From NCBI GenBank assembly GCA_947493215.1, contig CANLQE010000003.1:287996-351995 (forward strand): 64,000 bases of DNA, written 5' to 3'. This stretch comes from an uncultured Sphingomonadaceae bacterium (GTDB taxonomy: Bacteria; Pseudomonadota; Alphaproteobacteria; Sphingomonadales; Sphingomonadaceae). Shown here one piece after another: positions 1 to 8,756 of the stretch (positions are counted from its first letter, which is position 1; each line of letters opens with the position of its first letter). Position numbers and translations under genes: made by a program. The notes below the pieces were generated by a model that was not told the DNA's origin, ran no database searches, and saw only the letters and a program-made list of their open reading frames with translations.

Positions 1-1085
1 TGCGGTAACACACCCTCGGTCGGACGCAATCCGATGCCATCATGACTCGCGGTGAAATTGAGATAGGTGCAACCGGTAAGTGCCGGCGGATTGCTGCGCG
101 TCAAGCGCTTCAGATAAAGCGCATTGCCGGTCAGTAACGCATGGACAAGTAGCGGCGGCAATGAAAAATTATAGATGACATGCGCTTCATTTTGATTGCC
201 GAAATAGGTCAAATTTTCATGATTGGGGATATTGGTTTCGGTAATGATGATCAGGGTTTCGGCATGATGATCCATCAATGTTCTGAGCAACCGGATGATC
301 TCATGCGTCTCATCAAGATTGATCGAAGACGTACCAGCTTTTTTCCAGAGAAATGCCACCGCATCCAGCCGAAAAATCCGAACGCCGTGATCGATATAGG
401 CGGCGATGATTTTAATAAACTCAAGCAACACATCCGGGTTGGTAAAATCGAAATCAAGCTGGTCGGGGCTAAATGTGCTCCAGACATGGCGATCGCCCGC
501 CGCCGTGCGAAAGGGCGTTAGCAAAGGGTGAGACCGTGGACGAACAACCTGCCCCAAATCGGCGGCCGGATCGGCTGTATAATAATAATCCTTGCCCGGT
601 GCTTCGTCGGACAGAAATTGCTGGAACCATTGGGATTTGCTCGACCCGTGATTGATCACAAGGTCACCCATTAACCGATAATCCCTGGCAATGGCCTCTA
701 TGTCCGACCAATCACCCAGATTTTCATCGACCTGAAGATAGTCGATCACGGAAAAGCCATCGTCTGAACTATAAGGGAAAAACGGTAAAATATGCACCGC
801 GCCAATGGCTTGGCCGATATGCTTTTTCAAAAAGCGATGCAGCGTTTTTAAGCTATGCTCCCCTTCTGACTGGATCGTGCTCCCATAGGTGATAAGCGCG
901 ATATCGCTCTCATCCCAAAGATGTTTGTCGGCGATATCCTGCCGCTGTATCACCTTGTCCTGGTTGGACCAAAACAGGTCTATGATACGCTCCGCCAGCG
1001 CATCGCAATCATGCTCCGGATAAAGCAGCTTAAGTTGCGCAGACAGGCGGTGCAACAGATGGTCGATAGTAGCGCGATCATTCAT
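1..1085 (-). CDS. GH13_18 glycoside phosphorylase (glucosylglycerate/sucrose phosphorylase type), 3' end cut by window edge
   Basis: The first 361 residues read from an ATG at 1085 with no stop before the window edge; family members are about 550-600 residues, so roughly two thirds is present. GH13 signatures are visible: [19 protein letters not shown] near residue 95, the nucleophile region [11 protein letters not shown], the acid/base segment [10 protein letters not shown] and [12 protein letters not shown]. This combination marks subfamily 18, whose members split sucrose, glucosylglycerate or related glucosides with phosphate, giving glucose-1-phosphate. The divergent neighbour is a glycerate kinase, which favours glucosylglycerate as substrate (inference). 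No signal peptide, so cytoplasmic. Specificity cannot be fixed because the C-terminal part lies outside the window. Confidence 0.9.
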   Translation of the reverse strand, partial: MNDRATIDHLLHRLSAQLKLLYPEHDCDALAERIIDLFWSNQDKVIQRQDIADKHLWDESDIALITYGSTIQSEGEHSLKTLHRFLKKHIGQAIGAVHILPFFPYSSDDGFSVIDYLQVDENLGDWSDIEAIARDYRLMGDLVINHGSSKSQWFQQFLSDEAPGKDYYYTADPAADLGQVVRPRSHPLLTPFRTAAGDRHVWSTFSPDQLDFDFTNPDVLLEFIKIIAAYIDHGVRIFRLDAVAFLWKKAGTSSINLDETHEIIRLLRTLMDHHAETLIIITETNIPNHENLTYFGNQNEAHVIYNFSLPPLLVHALLTGNALYLKRLTRSNPPALTGCTYLNFTASHDGIGLRPTEGVLP

Positions 1086-1149
1086 TTGGTGGTCCGTCAC
1101 TCCGAAAAGCTGCTTGACGCCGATAGGACAATCGGGCCTTTATTGTGCA

Positions 1150-2430
1150 GTGCATAAAACAGCAAATCCCGATTCAATAAAAGCTTTTTTAAAAGACCTT
1201 TATCTGAAGGCACTGCAACCGGCTCTGCCAGAAAATGCTATGCGCAATGTCGAATGGCCAGAGGTACCGGGGCGGACCTATTTGCTTGCGGTTGGCAAGG
1301 CAGCAACACAGATGGCCGCTGCGATTCATAATCGCTTGCCAGAAGACGCTGAAGGCCTGATTGTCACGCGACAAGGCTATGCTCAACCAGGGTTCGCGCC
1401 AGATAATTTGCACATTGTCGAGGCATCCCATCCCGTGCCGGATGCTGCGGGACTGCAAGCCGCGCAAACCGCATTGGCGGCGGTTGAAGGACTTGGCAAA
1501 GACGATCTGCTGCTCGTGCTAATGTCTGGGGGTGCTAGCGCGCTGCTCCCTGCGCCTGCTGATGGGATATCCCTCGCGGAAAAACAGGCGATTACCCGAT
1601 CTTTGCTCCACTGCGGCGCGCCGATAAGTGAAATGAATATCGTCCGTAAACATCTCTCCGCCATAAAGGGCGGGCGATTGGCTGCCAGAGCCTGGCCAGC
1701 TGCAACCCATATGATCGCGATTTCAGATATTCCCGGTGATGATATCGCACTAATTGGTTCCGGACCGACCGTTGCGGATAGTTCAACTTGTGCAGAATCG
1801 CTCGCGATTATCGAGAAATATCAAATCACACTGCCGCCAGCGATACGATCGATGCTAGAGACGGGCGCGCTTGAAACGCCGAAATTTGACAATCCAAAAA
1901 TGCAACGCACGACCGCCGGGCTATGCGCGCGCCCGGCCGATATGTGTGCGGCGGCGGCAGAGGCGGCGCAAGCTTTAGGCTATGAACCGCTTATGCTCGG
2001 CGATGCTTTGGAAGGCGATGCTTTAGCGCTTGGTCATGCCCATGCTGAGCAAGCGCTAAAGCTCAAGGCGGAAGGCCGCAAGGTTGCTCTGATTTCCGGA
2101 GGGGAAGCCACTGTAACCGTTCGCAATCGGGATGGACGGGGCGGTCGTTGTACCGCTTATTTGCTGGCCTGCGCATTAGCTTTGGCAAGCGAGTCAGGAA
2201 TTAGCGGCTTTGCCGCTGATAGCGATGGCATAGATGGCTCGGAAGACAATGCTGGAGCATTTTTATGGTCAGGGGTCTTGGATCTTATGGCTGGTGCCGA
2301 ACAGGCCCGCCATCTGCTCGAATACGACAATAGCTATATCGCCTTCAAAGAGGCTGATGCTCTCTTGATGACAGGACCTTCCGGCACTAACGTTAATGAC
2401 TTAAGAGTGCTTCTCATCGACCAACCGTAA
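1150..2430 (+). CDS. Glycerate 2-kinase (GckA/MOFRL family, DUF4147)
   Basis: About 426 residues, full length for the family. It should phosphorylate D-glycerate to 2-phosphoglycerate. Visible motifs are LMSGGASALLPAP, MNIVRKHLSAIKGGRLA, AISDIPGDD followed by IGSGPT, ISGGEATV, and the MOFRL segment FAADSDGIDGSEDNAGAF with C-terminal TGPSGTNVNDLRV. The usual GRGGRN(Q/T)E motif reads GRGGRCTA here, a departure at a normally conserved position. The start is uncertain: GTG at 1150 and TTG at 1114 are both in frame and neither has a clear ribosome site. The gene is divergent from the GH13_18 phosphorylase with only a few tens of bases between them; together they could turn glucosylglycerate into glucose-1-phosphate and 2-phosphoglycerate. 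Confidence 0.9.
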   Translation: MHKTANPDSIKAFLKDLYLKALQPALPENAMRNVEWPEVPGRTYLLAVGKAATQMAAAIHNRLPEDAEGLIVTRQGYAQPGFAPDNLHIVEASHPVPDAAGLQAAQTALAAVEGLGKDDLLLVLMSGGASALLPAPADGISLAEKQAITRSLLHCGAPISEMNIVRKHLSAIKGGRLAARAWPAATHMIAISDIPGDDIALIGSGPTVADSSTCAESLAIIEKYQITLPPAIRSMLETGALETPKFDNPKMQRTTAGLCARPADMCAAAAEAAQALGYEPLMLGDALEGDALALGHAHAEQALKLKAEGRKVALISGGEATVTVRNRDGRGGRCTAYLLACALALASESGISGFAADSDGIDGSEDNAGAFLWSGVLDLMAGAEQARHLLEYDNSYIAFKEADALLMTGPSGTNVNDLRVLLIDQP

Positions 2431-2458
2431 TGTCCGCTTTCGGGATATAGCGGTCATT
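2429..2458. repeat. Dispersed 30-bp hairpin repeat, copy 1
   Basis: An imperfect inverted repeat with arms AATGTCCGCT and AGCGGTCATT around a 10-base loop (TTCGGGATAT). It overlaps the TAA stop of the glycerate kinase. A near-identical element lies at 10683-10712, sharing the first 20 bases and the palindromic layout, so this is a dispersed repeat rather than a chance hairpin. It could act as a 3' mRNA stabiliser or weak terminator; there is no U-tract. Confidence 0.6.
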
Positions 2459-2510
2459 GGGCTTGCTTTTAAATCAGCGGCTTTATCATCATCTGCGCTC
2501 AGGTTATGCA

Positions 2511-2538
2511 TTGAACGATTGTACTAATTGTCTATGAT
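2511..2538 (+). promoter_or_regulatory. Predicted sigma-70-type promoter of the AraC-family gene
   Basis: TTGAAC at 2511-2516 and TATGAT at 2533-2538 are separated by 16 bases, about 30 bases upstream of the regulator's start codon. This is a motif match by eye; there is no expression evidence. Confidence 0.4.
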
Positions 2539-2567
2539 CAGGCGCAGCTGAACAGGAAGATTTCTCG

Positions 2568-3377
2568 TTGCCTCACAATACCCATCGAGATTGGATGCAT
2601 CATTCAAATGGTGATGCAAATCGCATCGAAGCTTTTTTCTCTGGCTTGGCGTACTCCCCACATCGCCACGACAAATTTGTTATCGGTATGACTATTGAAG
2701 GCGTGCAGAGCTTTCGATATCGAGGCGAGGATCGCCATTCTCTGCCCGGCGGGATAGTTATATTGCATCCCGATGAAACACATGACGGCCGCGCTGGAAC
2801 AGAGCATGGTTTCCGATATCGATCTGCATATGTGGAACCGGCGACAATTCAAGCCGCGTTAGGTGGGAAAACCTTGCCATTCATTGCGGAGGGCATGTCG
2901 ACAGATCGACGCTTGTTCAACGCTGTTGTACGATTACTTGAGGGATATGATGATACTCTAGATCCCCTTAACCTCGACGACATAATGTATGAAGTTGCAT
3001 GGAGTTTGGAAGCGATTAGTGATCAGCGGGAAACCAAAGGCAGCTATAATTACCGCGCGACTGAGATTGCAAAATCCTATATTGATGCGCATCTGGGCGA
3101 GCAGATTACCATGGATCAGTTAGAACAAATCTCAAACCATAATAGGTGGGAGTTATCTAGAGATTTTCGCGCACTACTTGGTACGAGCCCTTATCGATAT
3201 CTGATTATGCGTCGACTTGAAAAGGCACGATGCATGCTTGCCGAGGGCAATGCCATCGTTGAAACAGCCATCGCTTGCTCCTTTTCGGATCAAAGCCACC
3301 TAACTCGCCACTTCAAAAAAACCTTCGGGCTTACACCCAAGAAATGGCAAGATGTACTGAAGGCGGGAAGCTTCTAG
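2568..3377 (+). CDS. AraC-family transcriptional regulator
   Basis: 269 residues. The N-terminal cupin-type AraC-ligand domain (residues ~20-110, with SPHRHDKFVIG and LHPDETHDG) is followed by a C-terminal double helix-turn-helix (~170-265) ending in SFSDQSHLTRHFKKTFGLTPKKW, the classic AraC signature. The start is TTG at 2568, supported by AGGAAG about 8 bases upstream and a promoter-like pair at 2511-2538. It is a lone gene, with no obvious effector gene divergent from it; the downstream CPBP gene is separated by 230 bases. The ligand is unknown. Confidence 0.9.
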   Translation: MPHNTHRDWMHHSNGDANRIEAFFSGLAYSPHRHDKFVIGMTIEGVQSFRYRGEDRHSLPGGIVILHPDETHDGRAGTEHGFRYRSAYVEPATIQAALGGKTLPFIAEGMSTDRRLFNAVVRLLEGYDDTLDPLNLDDIMYEVAWSLEAISDQRETKGSYNYRATEIAKSYIDAHLGEQITMDQLEQISNHNRWELSRDFRALLGTSPYRYLIMRRLEKARCMLAEGNAIVETAIACSFSDQSHLTRHFKKTFGLTPKKWQDVLKAGSF

Positions 3378-3607
3378 CGCACAATCATTCTATAAAGTTT
3401 AATCCGCGCTGATTAGACCACCACTTTAATCGCAAGGATAGTAGTGGAATGTTAGTGGAACCAAGCCTCAAAAATATCGAATGTTTTCAATATCGCTAAG
3501 CTGACTCAGCAATTGATCGAGCAAAATGCCGATTTGCAAAATGCCGACAAACTCTGACGCGCATCCTGTAAATCTATCTAAAAATTATTCGAGATTGAAC
3601 CCAGATT

Positions 3608-4408
3608 ATGAATAACAAAAAATTATTGATAACATCCTATCCAATTGTTGTTGTGCTGGGTGTCGTCCTCCTATGTATCCTGATACTCAGATTGTCTGGC
3701 TTGCTCTACTTAGGCAGTTCCTTCGCTAACGAGATGAAATTGGGCACGGTACAAACGCTTCTTTCAATTGCGGCAGTATTTCTGATCATTCGAACCGGAC
3801 TTCTGCCTAAAATCAACATTCAAACACCAATTAAAGAGTGGACCAAATATTGGTGGGTCGCGACCCTTCCGACGGCTTTGTTAGGTGTGATCAACTTATT
3901 GTCCGTGGAATGGAGCAAAACAGCATTTGATATCGCTAGTTTTGCTGGCTGGACATTCAACAACTTCTCCACTGGGTTATTTGAAGAGCTGTTGCTCAGA
4001 GGGTTCTGTTTTGCCTATTTGTATCGGGCATGGCAGCATAAGAAACACGGTCTTTTGAAGGCCGCGATTGCACAGGCACTAATTTTTGGCTTCGCCCATC
4101 TGGTAAATCTGCAAAACTCTCCGGCAATTGATGTCTACGCACAGGTTATATATGCTACGCTTCTTGGCATTGGATTCGCTGGCATAGTTGTATTTTCCAA
4201 AAGCCTTTGGCCCGCAATCGGTCTTCACAGCTTGATCAATGCCGCGGGTGACATCAACCCGTTTTTTGTAGAAGGTTATTCAAGAGAAGCGCCGGATCCT
4301 GGCACCTACATTGTCGCACTTCCGCTTATCTTCATAATTTCAACATTGCCTGGTTTGTTCTTGATACTGAAAGCCGAGAAACAAGCAGTGACTGCGAATG
4401 AGTTGTGA
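3608..4408 (+). CDS. CPBP family intramembrane metalloprotease (CAAX/ABI)
   Basis: 266 residues with about eight hydrophobic segments. The family's catalytic motifs are present: EELLLRGFCF (EExxxR, residues ~126-135), FGFAHLVN (second motif His) and HSLINAAGD (third motif His). These form the glutamate/histidine site of Rce1-like inner-membrane proteases. In bacteria the family is tied to CAAX-like processing, immunity to bacteriocins and membrane-protein turnover; the substrate here is not predictable. Codon use is more AT-rich than in the housekeeping genes, and the next gene is a degraded remnant, so this stretch may be a hotspot of gene gain and loss. Confidence 0.9.
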   Translation: MNNKKLLITSYPIVVVLGVVLLCILILRLSGLLYLGSSFANEMKLGTVQTLLSIAAVFLIIRTGLLPKINIQTPIKEWTKYWWVATLPTALLGVINLLSVEWSKTAFDIASFAGWTFNNFSTGLFEELLLRGFCFAYLYRAWQHKKHGLLKAAIAQALIFGFAHLVNLQNSPAIDVYAQVIYATLLGIGFAGIVVFSKSLWPAIGLHSLINAAGDINPFFVEGYSREAPDPGTYIVALPLIFIISTLPGLFLILKAEKQAVTANEL

Positions 4409-4423
4409 TTCCCGATCAAATTC

Positions 4424-4900
4424 ATGCAATACAAAAATCGTTCTTCATCTACATACCCGATAGATCGTGATCCAGGCAGTTTCCAAGTTGGCAACATAGA
4501 GGTGCGCGGGATCGCGATCCGGCATGCCGATGCCGAAACTATTAGAAAAAGCGGTGGTGATGCCTTCAACACAATATGGATCATAAAAATTGCTGGTAAA
4601 AAGATATTGCACCTAGGTGATACCCCCGAACGGACCGATGCCGAGCTATCAAGCATTGTACCGGTCGATAATATTCTAACCAATCCAGAAAAGTTTGAGC
4701 GGATTGATAGCATGAAAGCAGTGCTCAAGGCCGATTCAATTATACCCATGCATTATCGCTTACCGTCCAACGGTGAAGAAGGAGCAGGTAATGATCAGCG
4801 CATGAATACCGTTGATAAATGGCGAGTCGAAAATAGGAAAGCTGCCCGATTGACCGGCAGCAGCCATAAGCTGAGCAGCTTGGTGGAAGAGATCAAGTGA
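4424..4900 (+). CDS. 5'-truncated metallo-beta-lactamase-fold hydrolase (probable gene remnant)
   Basis: 158 residues that match only the C-terminal half of UlaG/UPF0173-like MBL-fold hydrolases: IWIIKIAGKKILHLGDTPERTDAE holds the metal-binding Asp region, and SIIPMHYRLPS the last metal-binding His. The HxHxDH motif that defines the active site should lie N-terminal and is absent; the reading frame closes with a stop just upstream of 4424. The product cannot be a normal enzyme. It starts 16 bases after the CPBP gene, so that gene's arrival or a deletion may have removed the 5' half. Confidence 0.6.
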   Translation: MQYKNRSSSTYPIDRDPGSFQVGNIEVRGIAIRHADAETIRKSGGDAFNTIWIIKIAGKKILHLGDTPERTDAELSSIVPVDNILTNPEKFERIDSMKAVLKADSIIPMHYRLPSNGEEGAGNDQRMNTVDKWRVENRKAARLTGSSHKLSSLVEEIK

Positions 4901-5053
4901 GAATGATACTAAACTTTGGTGACCTGCTTCATCTCTAAGTGAAATGCGTTTGCTTGAGCTCAAAAAAGCAAGCTTGAGGCATTGATGTGAACCAAAGAAC
5001 CTAATTCGATATTAACTCCAGCCACTTATAAATTTTCCGATATGGAGCTCCAA

Positions 5054-5617
5054 ATGCCAATTATATTTGAAAAGTCAGCCATTACTTCAATGTGGCTGAA
5101 ACTAGCTTACCTTATGATGGTTATCATTGTCTGCGGGGCGTTGGTTGTCGCGGGCTGGTTTATCGATGACTTTTTTGCATGGATTGTGATTGGGCTGTTT
5201 CTATTAATTGGCGCGGCAGTTGGCATCGCAACTTTCCGTGATATGTTGATATATTCCAGAGCGCGCGGCAAATGGCGTGTCGAAATCAATGGATACGAAC
5301 TCATCTGGCGATCGCCGGTACAAGAGTTGTTTCAATCCTTTCGCATAAAGCTTGACGAAATCGAACTCCTACAATTTGTGCTGGTGAAATCAGGCGGAAC
5401 CAAATCGCGCACCAGCAAACGTGAGTTTTTCATCCATCTCAGAGATGGACGCACCATGCAGATTCCCTCGCAAGAAGGCGGTGTGTGGGTCAATGATGTG
5501 TTTAAGGCGTTAAAGAAGCAAGGAATTGGCTACGAACATCAGAGCATGCGGAGTGAGAAATTTCATCCGCAGCGAAAGAGCTTTGTCATCATACCAATGG
5601 AGGATTGGCCTACGTAA
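5054..5617 (+). CDS. Hypothetical membrane protein with two N-terminal transmembrane helices
   Basis: Unrecognised, 187 residues. Two adjacent hydrophobic helices (about residues 12-35 and 40-62) are followed by a charged cytoplasmic-looking domain of about 120 residues beginning RGKWRVEINGYELIWRSP. That layout resembles proteins with a PH-like beta domain behind a membrane hairpin, but I cannot assign a family. ATG at 5054 is preferred over ATG at 5042 because a GGAGCT ribosome site falls at the right distance from it. The gene stands alone. Confidence 0.6.
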   Translation: MPIIFEKSAITSMWLKLAYLMMVIIVCGALVVAGWFIDDFFAWIVIGLFLLIGAAVGIATFRDMLIYSRARGKWRVEINGYELIWRSPVQELFQSFRIKLDEIELLQFVLVKSGGTKSRTSKREFFIHLRDGRTMQIPSQEGGVWVNDVFKALKKQGIGYEHQSMRSEKFHPQRKSFVIIPMEDWPT

Positions 5618-5648
5618 GTTTACATTCGTTCAATCGGTGAAAATTTTT

Positions 5649-5954
5649 TCAACGTTTGACTAGATTTATGAGCAATCGGATACTGAAGTCCAGTAGCGTC
5701 CAAAATAGATAAAACAGGCACCCAATTACAATGGACACCGTGAGATAAACTGGCATCCAGGTTATTCCGCCATTACACGCTTCATATTCAACTGTTTTGA
5801 TACAGTCATTTCCTACCCAGGCAAAAGGAACAAGAAAGCTACATATCGCGAAAATTGTGGCAGTTTTGTATGTTTTGGTTTTGATCATGCAGAATGTCGC
5901 CACACCGATGGTAATCAATATCGCCAATATCCAATAGATTTCAATTGAGCTCAT
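5649..5954 (-). CDS. Hypothetical small membrane protein, three TM helices
   Basis: About 101 residues from an ATG at 5954, preceded by GGAAG; a TTG at 6008 would add 18 polar residues and lacks a ribosome site. Three hydrophobic stretches (residues ~5-24, ~30-45 and ~68-92) and a short loop with two cysteines (DCIKTVEYEACNGG) suggest an inner-membrane protein with a periplasmic disulfide. No family is recognised. It is convergent with the preceding membrane protein gene. Confidence 0.5.
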   Translation of the reverse strand: MSSIEIYWILAILITIGVATFCMIKTKTYKTATIFAICSFLVPFAWVGNDCIKTVEYEACNGGITWMPVYLTVSIVIGCLFYLFWTLLDFSIRLLINLVKR

Positions 5955-6135
5955 TGCCCGCTTCCAAAGTCGTTGATGTTTATCCCAATAAGAATATTCG
6001 TTTTCCAAAGATCAAGGTGGGTAGGATTGTCTTCCAATAATCAGCAAAATGTAAACATTTATGCGTCTGTTTTGAGATATTGCAGTCACAACGCTTGTGC
6101 CCGCAGTGGGCGCAAAAGCCGGCAATAGATTTCAA

Positions 6136-6735
6136 CTAATATAGAGATTTTCGATAGAGCTTATCGACAGTATTTTGGTCAACCGGTCCAACGTCCATCC
6201 CCGCATGATCCCTGACGATTTCATTCAGTGTCGCAACTGGTCGCTCTTGTGGCCATGTTTCCGGTTTCCACAATCCAGCTCTCATCGGTGCCTTTCCGCA
6301 ATGGCTGAAAATTTCATCCACTGAAATTCTCAATACTGTTTTCGGGCTCCTGCCCTTTACCGCAAAGTCATTCAATATTTCGGCATCAATTAGAATATTC
6401 GCACTGCCATTTACGCGAAGAGTTTCATTCACGGCCGGAATCATAAAAATGAGCGCCACACGAGGGTTTTTCAGAAGGTTGATCATTCCATCAAGCCTGT
6501 TGTTACCCGGCCGGTCTGGCAACAAGAGATGCTTGTCATCCTGAACCATCACAAAGCCAGCGGGATCGCCCTTGGGCGACACATCAAGACTTTCGCCATC
6601 AGTTGTTGCTAAAATCAGGAAAGTTGAGTTTGCGATGAACTCTCGGCAGTGCCTATCCAGCGACTGAATTACTTTTTGGGCTGCTCTCGGGTTTGGTTGG
6701 CCATAAAGCTTGCGAAGGCGTTCTTCCGTCATCAT
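6136..6735 (-). CDS. Pyridoxamine 5'-phosphate oxidase-family FMN-binding protein (MSMEG_1061-like)
   Basis: About 199 residues with a flavin-binding split-barrel: TFLILATTDGESLDVSPKGDPAGFV near the N-terminus, then LLLPDRPGNNRLDGMINLLKNPRVALIF, the hallmark of PPOX-type proteins of this subfamily. Members bind FMN or F420, and most have no known substrate. The start is placed at 6735 (ATGATG) because GGAGG lies 8 bases upstream; the ATG at 6750 overlaps that ribosome site. It lies directly downstream of, and on the same strand as, the PdxH-like gene at 6797-7426, so two split-barrel flavoproteins probably share a transcript. Confidence 0.85.
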   Translation of the reverse strand: MMTEERLRKLYGQPNPRAAQKVIQSLDRHCREFIANSTFLILATTDGESLDVSPKGDPAGFVMVQDDKHLLLPDRPGNNRLDGMINLLKNPRVALIFMIPAVNETLRVNGSANILIDAEILNDFAVKGRSPKTVLRISVDEIFSHCGKAPMRAGLWKPETWPQERPVATLNEIVRDHAGMDVGPVDQNTVDKLYRKSLY

Positions 6736-6796
6736 AATTGAAACCTCCATTTCGACGACTAGAGTTTGATTGAGTGAACTAAGACAATGCTAAAAG

Positions 6797-7426
6797 TTAG
6801 GGAATCAGCCAAGATTGTTTCCATTGCTTGGTTCTTTCATCTCTTCGGTATTCAAGACGCTCATGAAATCGATCTTTCCTGCCTTGCCAGAATTCGAAGT
6901 TATCGACTTTGATTTTGTACATGGACCATAAATTTGGTCGAGAGATGGGGGCCGAACATAAGACTAGTTTCTGCGTCTGATTATAGATTTTGATAAGCTG
7001 TTCGCGAGAAGTCTCTTGGCTCTGCCGCCCGATACTAGCAATTGCTTGAGCGCTCCGCTCTCTCGCATTAAAAACCTCATCAGACCTTTCGTTTGACAGA
7101 GGAGTCGCTATTCCCCGAACATGAATCTGTTGGATAGTTTCCCTCCACCAAAGAGTACCAGATACCGCCGCGTTATTCGCGATGTCCCGGCATTTTTTGC
7201 TGTTTCCACTTGACGCGAACTCAACAGCTCCGTTGGTTTCTTTTAAAAGAACCACTCTGGTGCTAGGCATCCCCTGCAAATCTACCGTCGCAAGAGTCAG
7301 TCCATTAGGTTCTGTAACACCAACGCGTTTCGCTTCGGAGGTCCATTGCGTAAAAAGTTCCCATGGGTTTTTTGGAGGAGAAGATAACCAATTGTCCACC
7401 AGATCTGGATTTCCGTCTAAACTCAT
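6797..7426 (-). CDS. Divergent PdxH/PhzG-family flavin oxidase
   Basis: 209 residues, full length for PdxH. LATVDLQGMPSTRVVLLKE and the C-terminal FEFWQGRKDRFHERLEY are typical. Other positions depart from the true oxidase at 37161: FYTN is replaced by FASS, the SRxRxSQLGAWAS motif reads ARERSAQAIASI, and the WSGY position reads WSMY. The FMN fold should be kept, but substrate use may have shifted, as in PhzG-type relatives. No strong ribosome site precedes the ATG. Having a canonical pdxH elsewhere in the window makes strict pyridoxal-phosphate synthesis unlikely to be its only role. Confidence 0.8.
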   Translation of the reverse strand: MSLDGNPDLVDNWLSSPPKNPWELFTQWTSEAKRVGVTEPNGLTLATVDLQGMPSTRVVLLKETNGAVEFASSGNSKKCRDIANNAAVSGTLWWRETIQQIHVRGIATPLSNERSDEVFNARERSAQAIASIGRQSQETSREQLIKIYNQTQKLVLCSAPISRPNLWSMYKIKVDNFEFWQGRKDRFHERLEYRRDERTKQWKQSWLIP

Positions 7427-7545
7427 AGTGTTAACCTAATATCGAAAAACGAAAATAGCTGAAGTTAATCCATTGTAACATCAGTTTTGGTTGCGAAAAG
7501 ACGCGAAGTTTTGATCAGTTTCATTGGTTTGGTTCCCGATTGTTT

Positions 7546-8214
7546 CTATGGGTCCAGTTGTTTTAGCGCCTGTTCAAGATAGGCCTGTTCAGACTTCAAG
7601 AGGTTTGCCTCGAAAGGGCTGCTTTGCATATGACGATAGTGCGCCATCAAGGCAGGATGATCTTCAGGCTTTGGCAACTGCTGAGCATGCTCAAGGTTAA
7701 CAAGCTGAGCATAAACCGCGATATCTGCGATCGACATATGATCACCAGCAAACCAGGTGTTGCCGTACAGTTGGGCATTTAAATATGCTAAGGGCTCGGG
7801 AAGCTTGTTGACAACAGTATCTCGGACTGTGTCTAAATCCTGTGCTTTCCCCAAAAGCGGATAGACAAAAATCGGTCTAAACACGCCCTCGCTGATAACG
7901 TCGAACAAGGCCGTATCCGCATATTCCTCAATCCAGAGTGCTTTACCAAGATCCTCTGGTTTATCGGGAAGAAGAGAAGGAGAGCTGGGGAACCGCGCTT
8001 GAAAATAGCCACATATCGCTGAACTATCAGCAAGAGTGTAGTCATCATGTTCGATAACCGGAATCCGTTTTAGCGGATTTAACACCGCAAGCTTTTCAGC
8101 AGATGTGTATGGATTGAGGTCATGACTTTCAAAATCTAGCTCCATTTCCAAGGCGGCGATTGTGACCTTCCTGGTGAAGGGTGAAAGCGGTGATCCATGA
8201 ATATTCAAAGGCAT
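7546..8214 (-). CDS. Glutathione S-transferase family protein
   Basis: 222 residues. The thioredoxin-like N-terminal domain (MPLNIHGSPLSPFTRKV, then NPLKRIPVIEHDDYTLADSSAI with the cis-Pro and the Glu/Asp-Ser glutathione site) precedes an all-helical C-terminal domain with WFAGDHMSIADIAVYAQL, the N-capping box of GSTs. It is the second gene of a short operon behind the membrane protein at 8225 (gap 10 bases) and is probably controlled by the divergent TetR regulator. A detoxification role for an electrophile sensed by that regulator is the natural guess. Confidence 0.92.
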   Translation of the reverse strand: MPLNIHGSPLSPFTRKVTIAALEMELDFESHDLNPYTSAEKLAVLNPLKRIPVIEHDDYTLADSSAICGYFQARFPSSPSLLPDKPEDLGKALWIEEYADTALFDVISEGVFRPIFVYPLLGKAQDLDTVRDTVVNKLPEPLAYLNAQLYGNTWFAGDHMSIADIAVYAQLVNLEHAQQLPKPEDHPALMAHYRHMQSSPFEANLLKSEQAYLEQALKQLDP

Positions 8215-8224
8215 AGAAACTATC

Positions 8225-8635
8225 CTAGTTTTTTTGTTTTTTGGAAGGAAGGCGTACTAAGCTTAACAACAGCAAAGTAGACAGAACCACAGCTATAAGC
8301 ACCGCAAGATTCATACCTCCAACCGCCATCTGTGTGCCGTCAGAGTGGAGCATCGAGCCGCCATAAGTTGATGCTGTAGCGAAGGCCAACAGAAAAGGGA
8401 TGCTGATGATCAATGATAGAATAATCGCCAAATGCGGAGCACGACCTGACCAAATGAGGAAGACAGCGAGCGCAGACAATGCAGAATTGGTCAACAGCTG
8501 CCAGGCTTCATGAAGACGGGCATGGGCCGGCCAAGCGGGATTAAGAAGATGGGTTTCGTTGAGTTCCAAAATGGGGATAATAAGCCCCGATACCAAGGCA
8601 CTCAGGGTAACCACAATTGCAGCGAATCTATACAT
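8225..8635 (-). CDS. Four-helix membrane protein, first gene of the TetR-controlled operon
   Basis: 136 residues from ATG 8635 (GGAGTGA upstream). Four hydrophobic segments with short loops; the motif ARLHEAWQLLTNSAL after helix 1 and a Gly/Asn-rich helix 4 recall small uncharacterised membrane proteins of proteobacteria. I cannot give a precise function. It leads the GST gene and faces the TetR gene across a 146-base region with palindromic operators, so it is likely induced together with the transferase. Confidence 0.7.
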   Translation of the reverse strand: MYRFAAIVVTLSALVSGLIIPILELNETHLLNPAWPAHARLHEAWQLLTNSALSALAVFLIWSGRAPHLAIILSLIISIPFLLAFATASTYGGSMLHSDGTQMAVGGMNLAVLIAVVLSTLLLLSLVRLPSKKQKN

Positions 8636-8656
8636 CAACAAGTCACTCCAATGATA

Positions 8657-8696
8657 TTGACACTGTCCATATATAAATAGATATTGACGGTGTCAA
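8657..8696. promoter_or_regulatory. 40-bp imperfect palindrome, likely TetR operator
   Basis: The sequence begins TTGACACTGTCCATAT and ends ATATTGACGGTGTCAA. Comparing it with its reverse complement gives 16 of 20 matching positions per half. It lies about 20 bases upstream of the membrane protein-GST operon and contains TTGACA elements, so a bound repressor would block that promoter. A related half-site recurs at 8757-8775 in front of the TetR gene. Confidence 0.65.
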
Positions 8697-8756
8697 TTTT
8701 TATTCATAGCGCAGTGTCTGCAAAAATACTTTTATTATTTTGAGCAATTGACTTTG

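Noticed and set aside
3378..3607. Short direct repeat (GCAAAATGCCGA twice) and a possible peptide before the CPBP gene
   Set aside because: Repeat is only 12 bases, and the frame has no start codon; likely chance.
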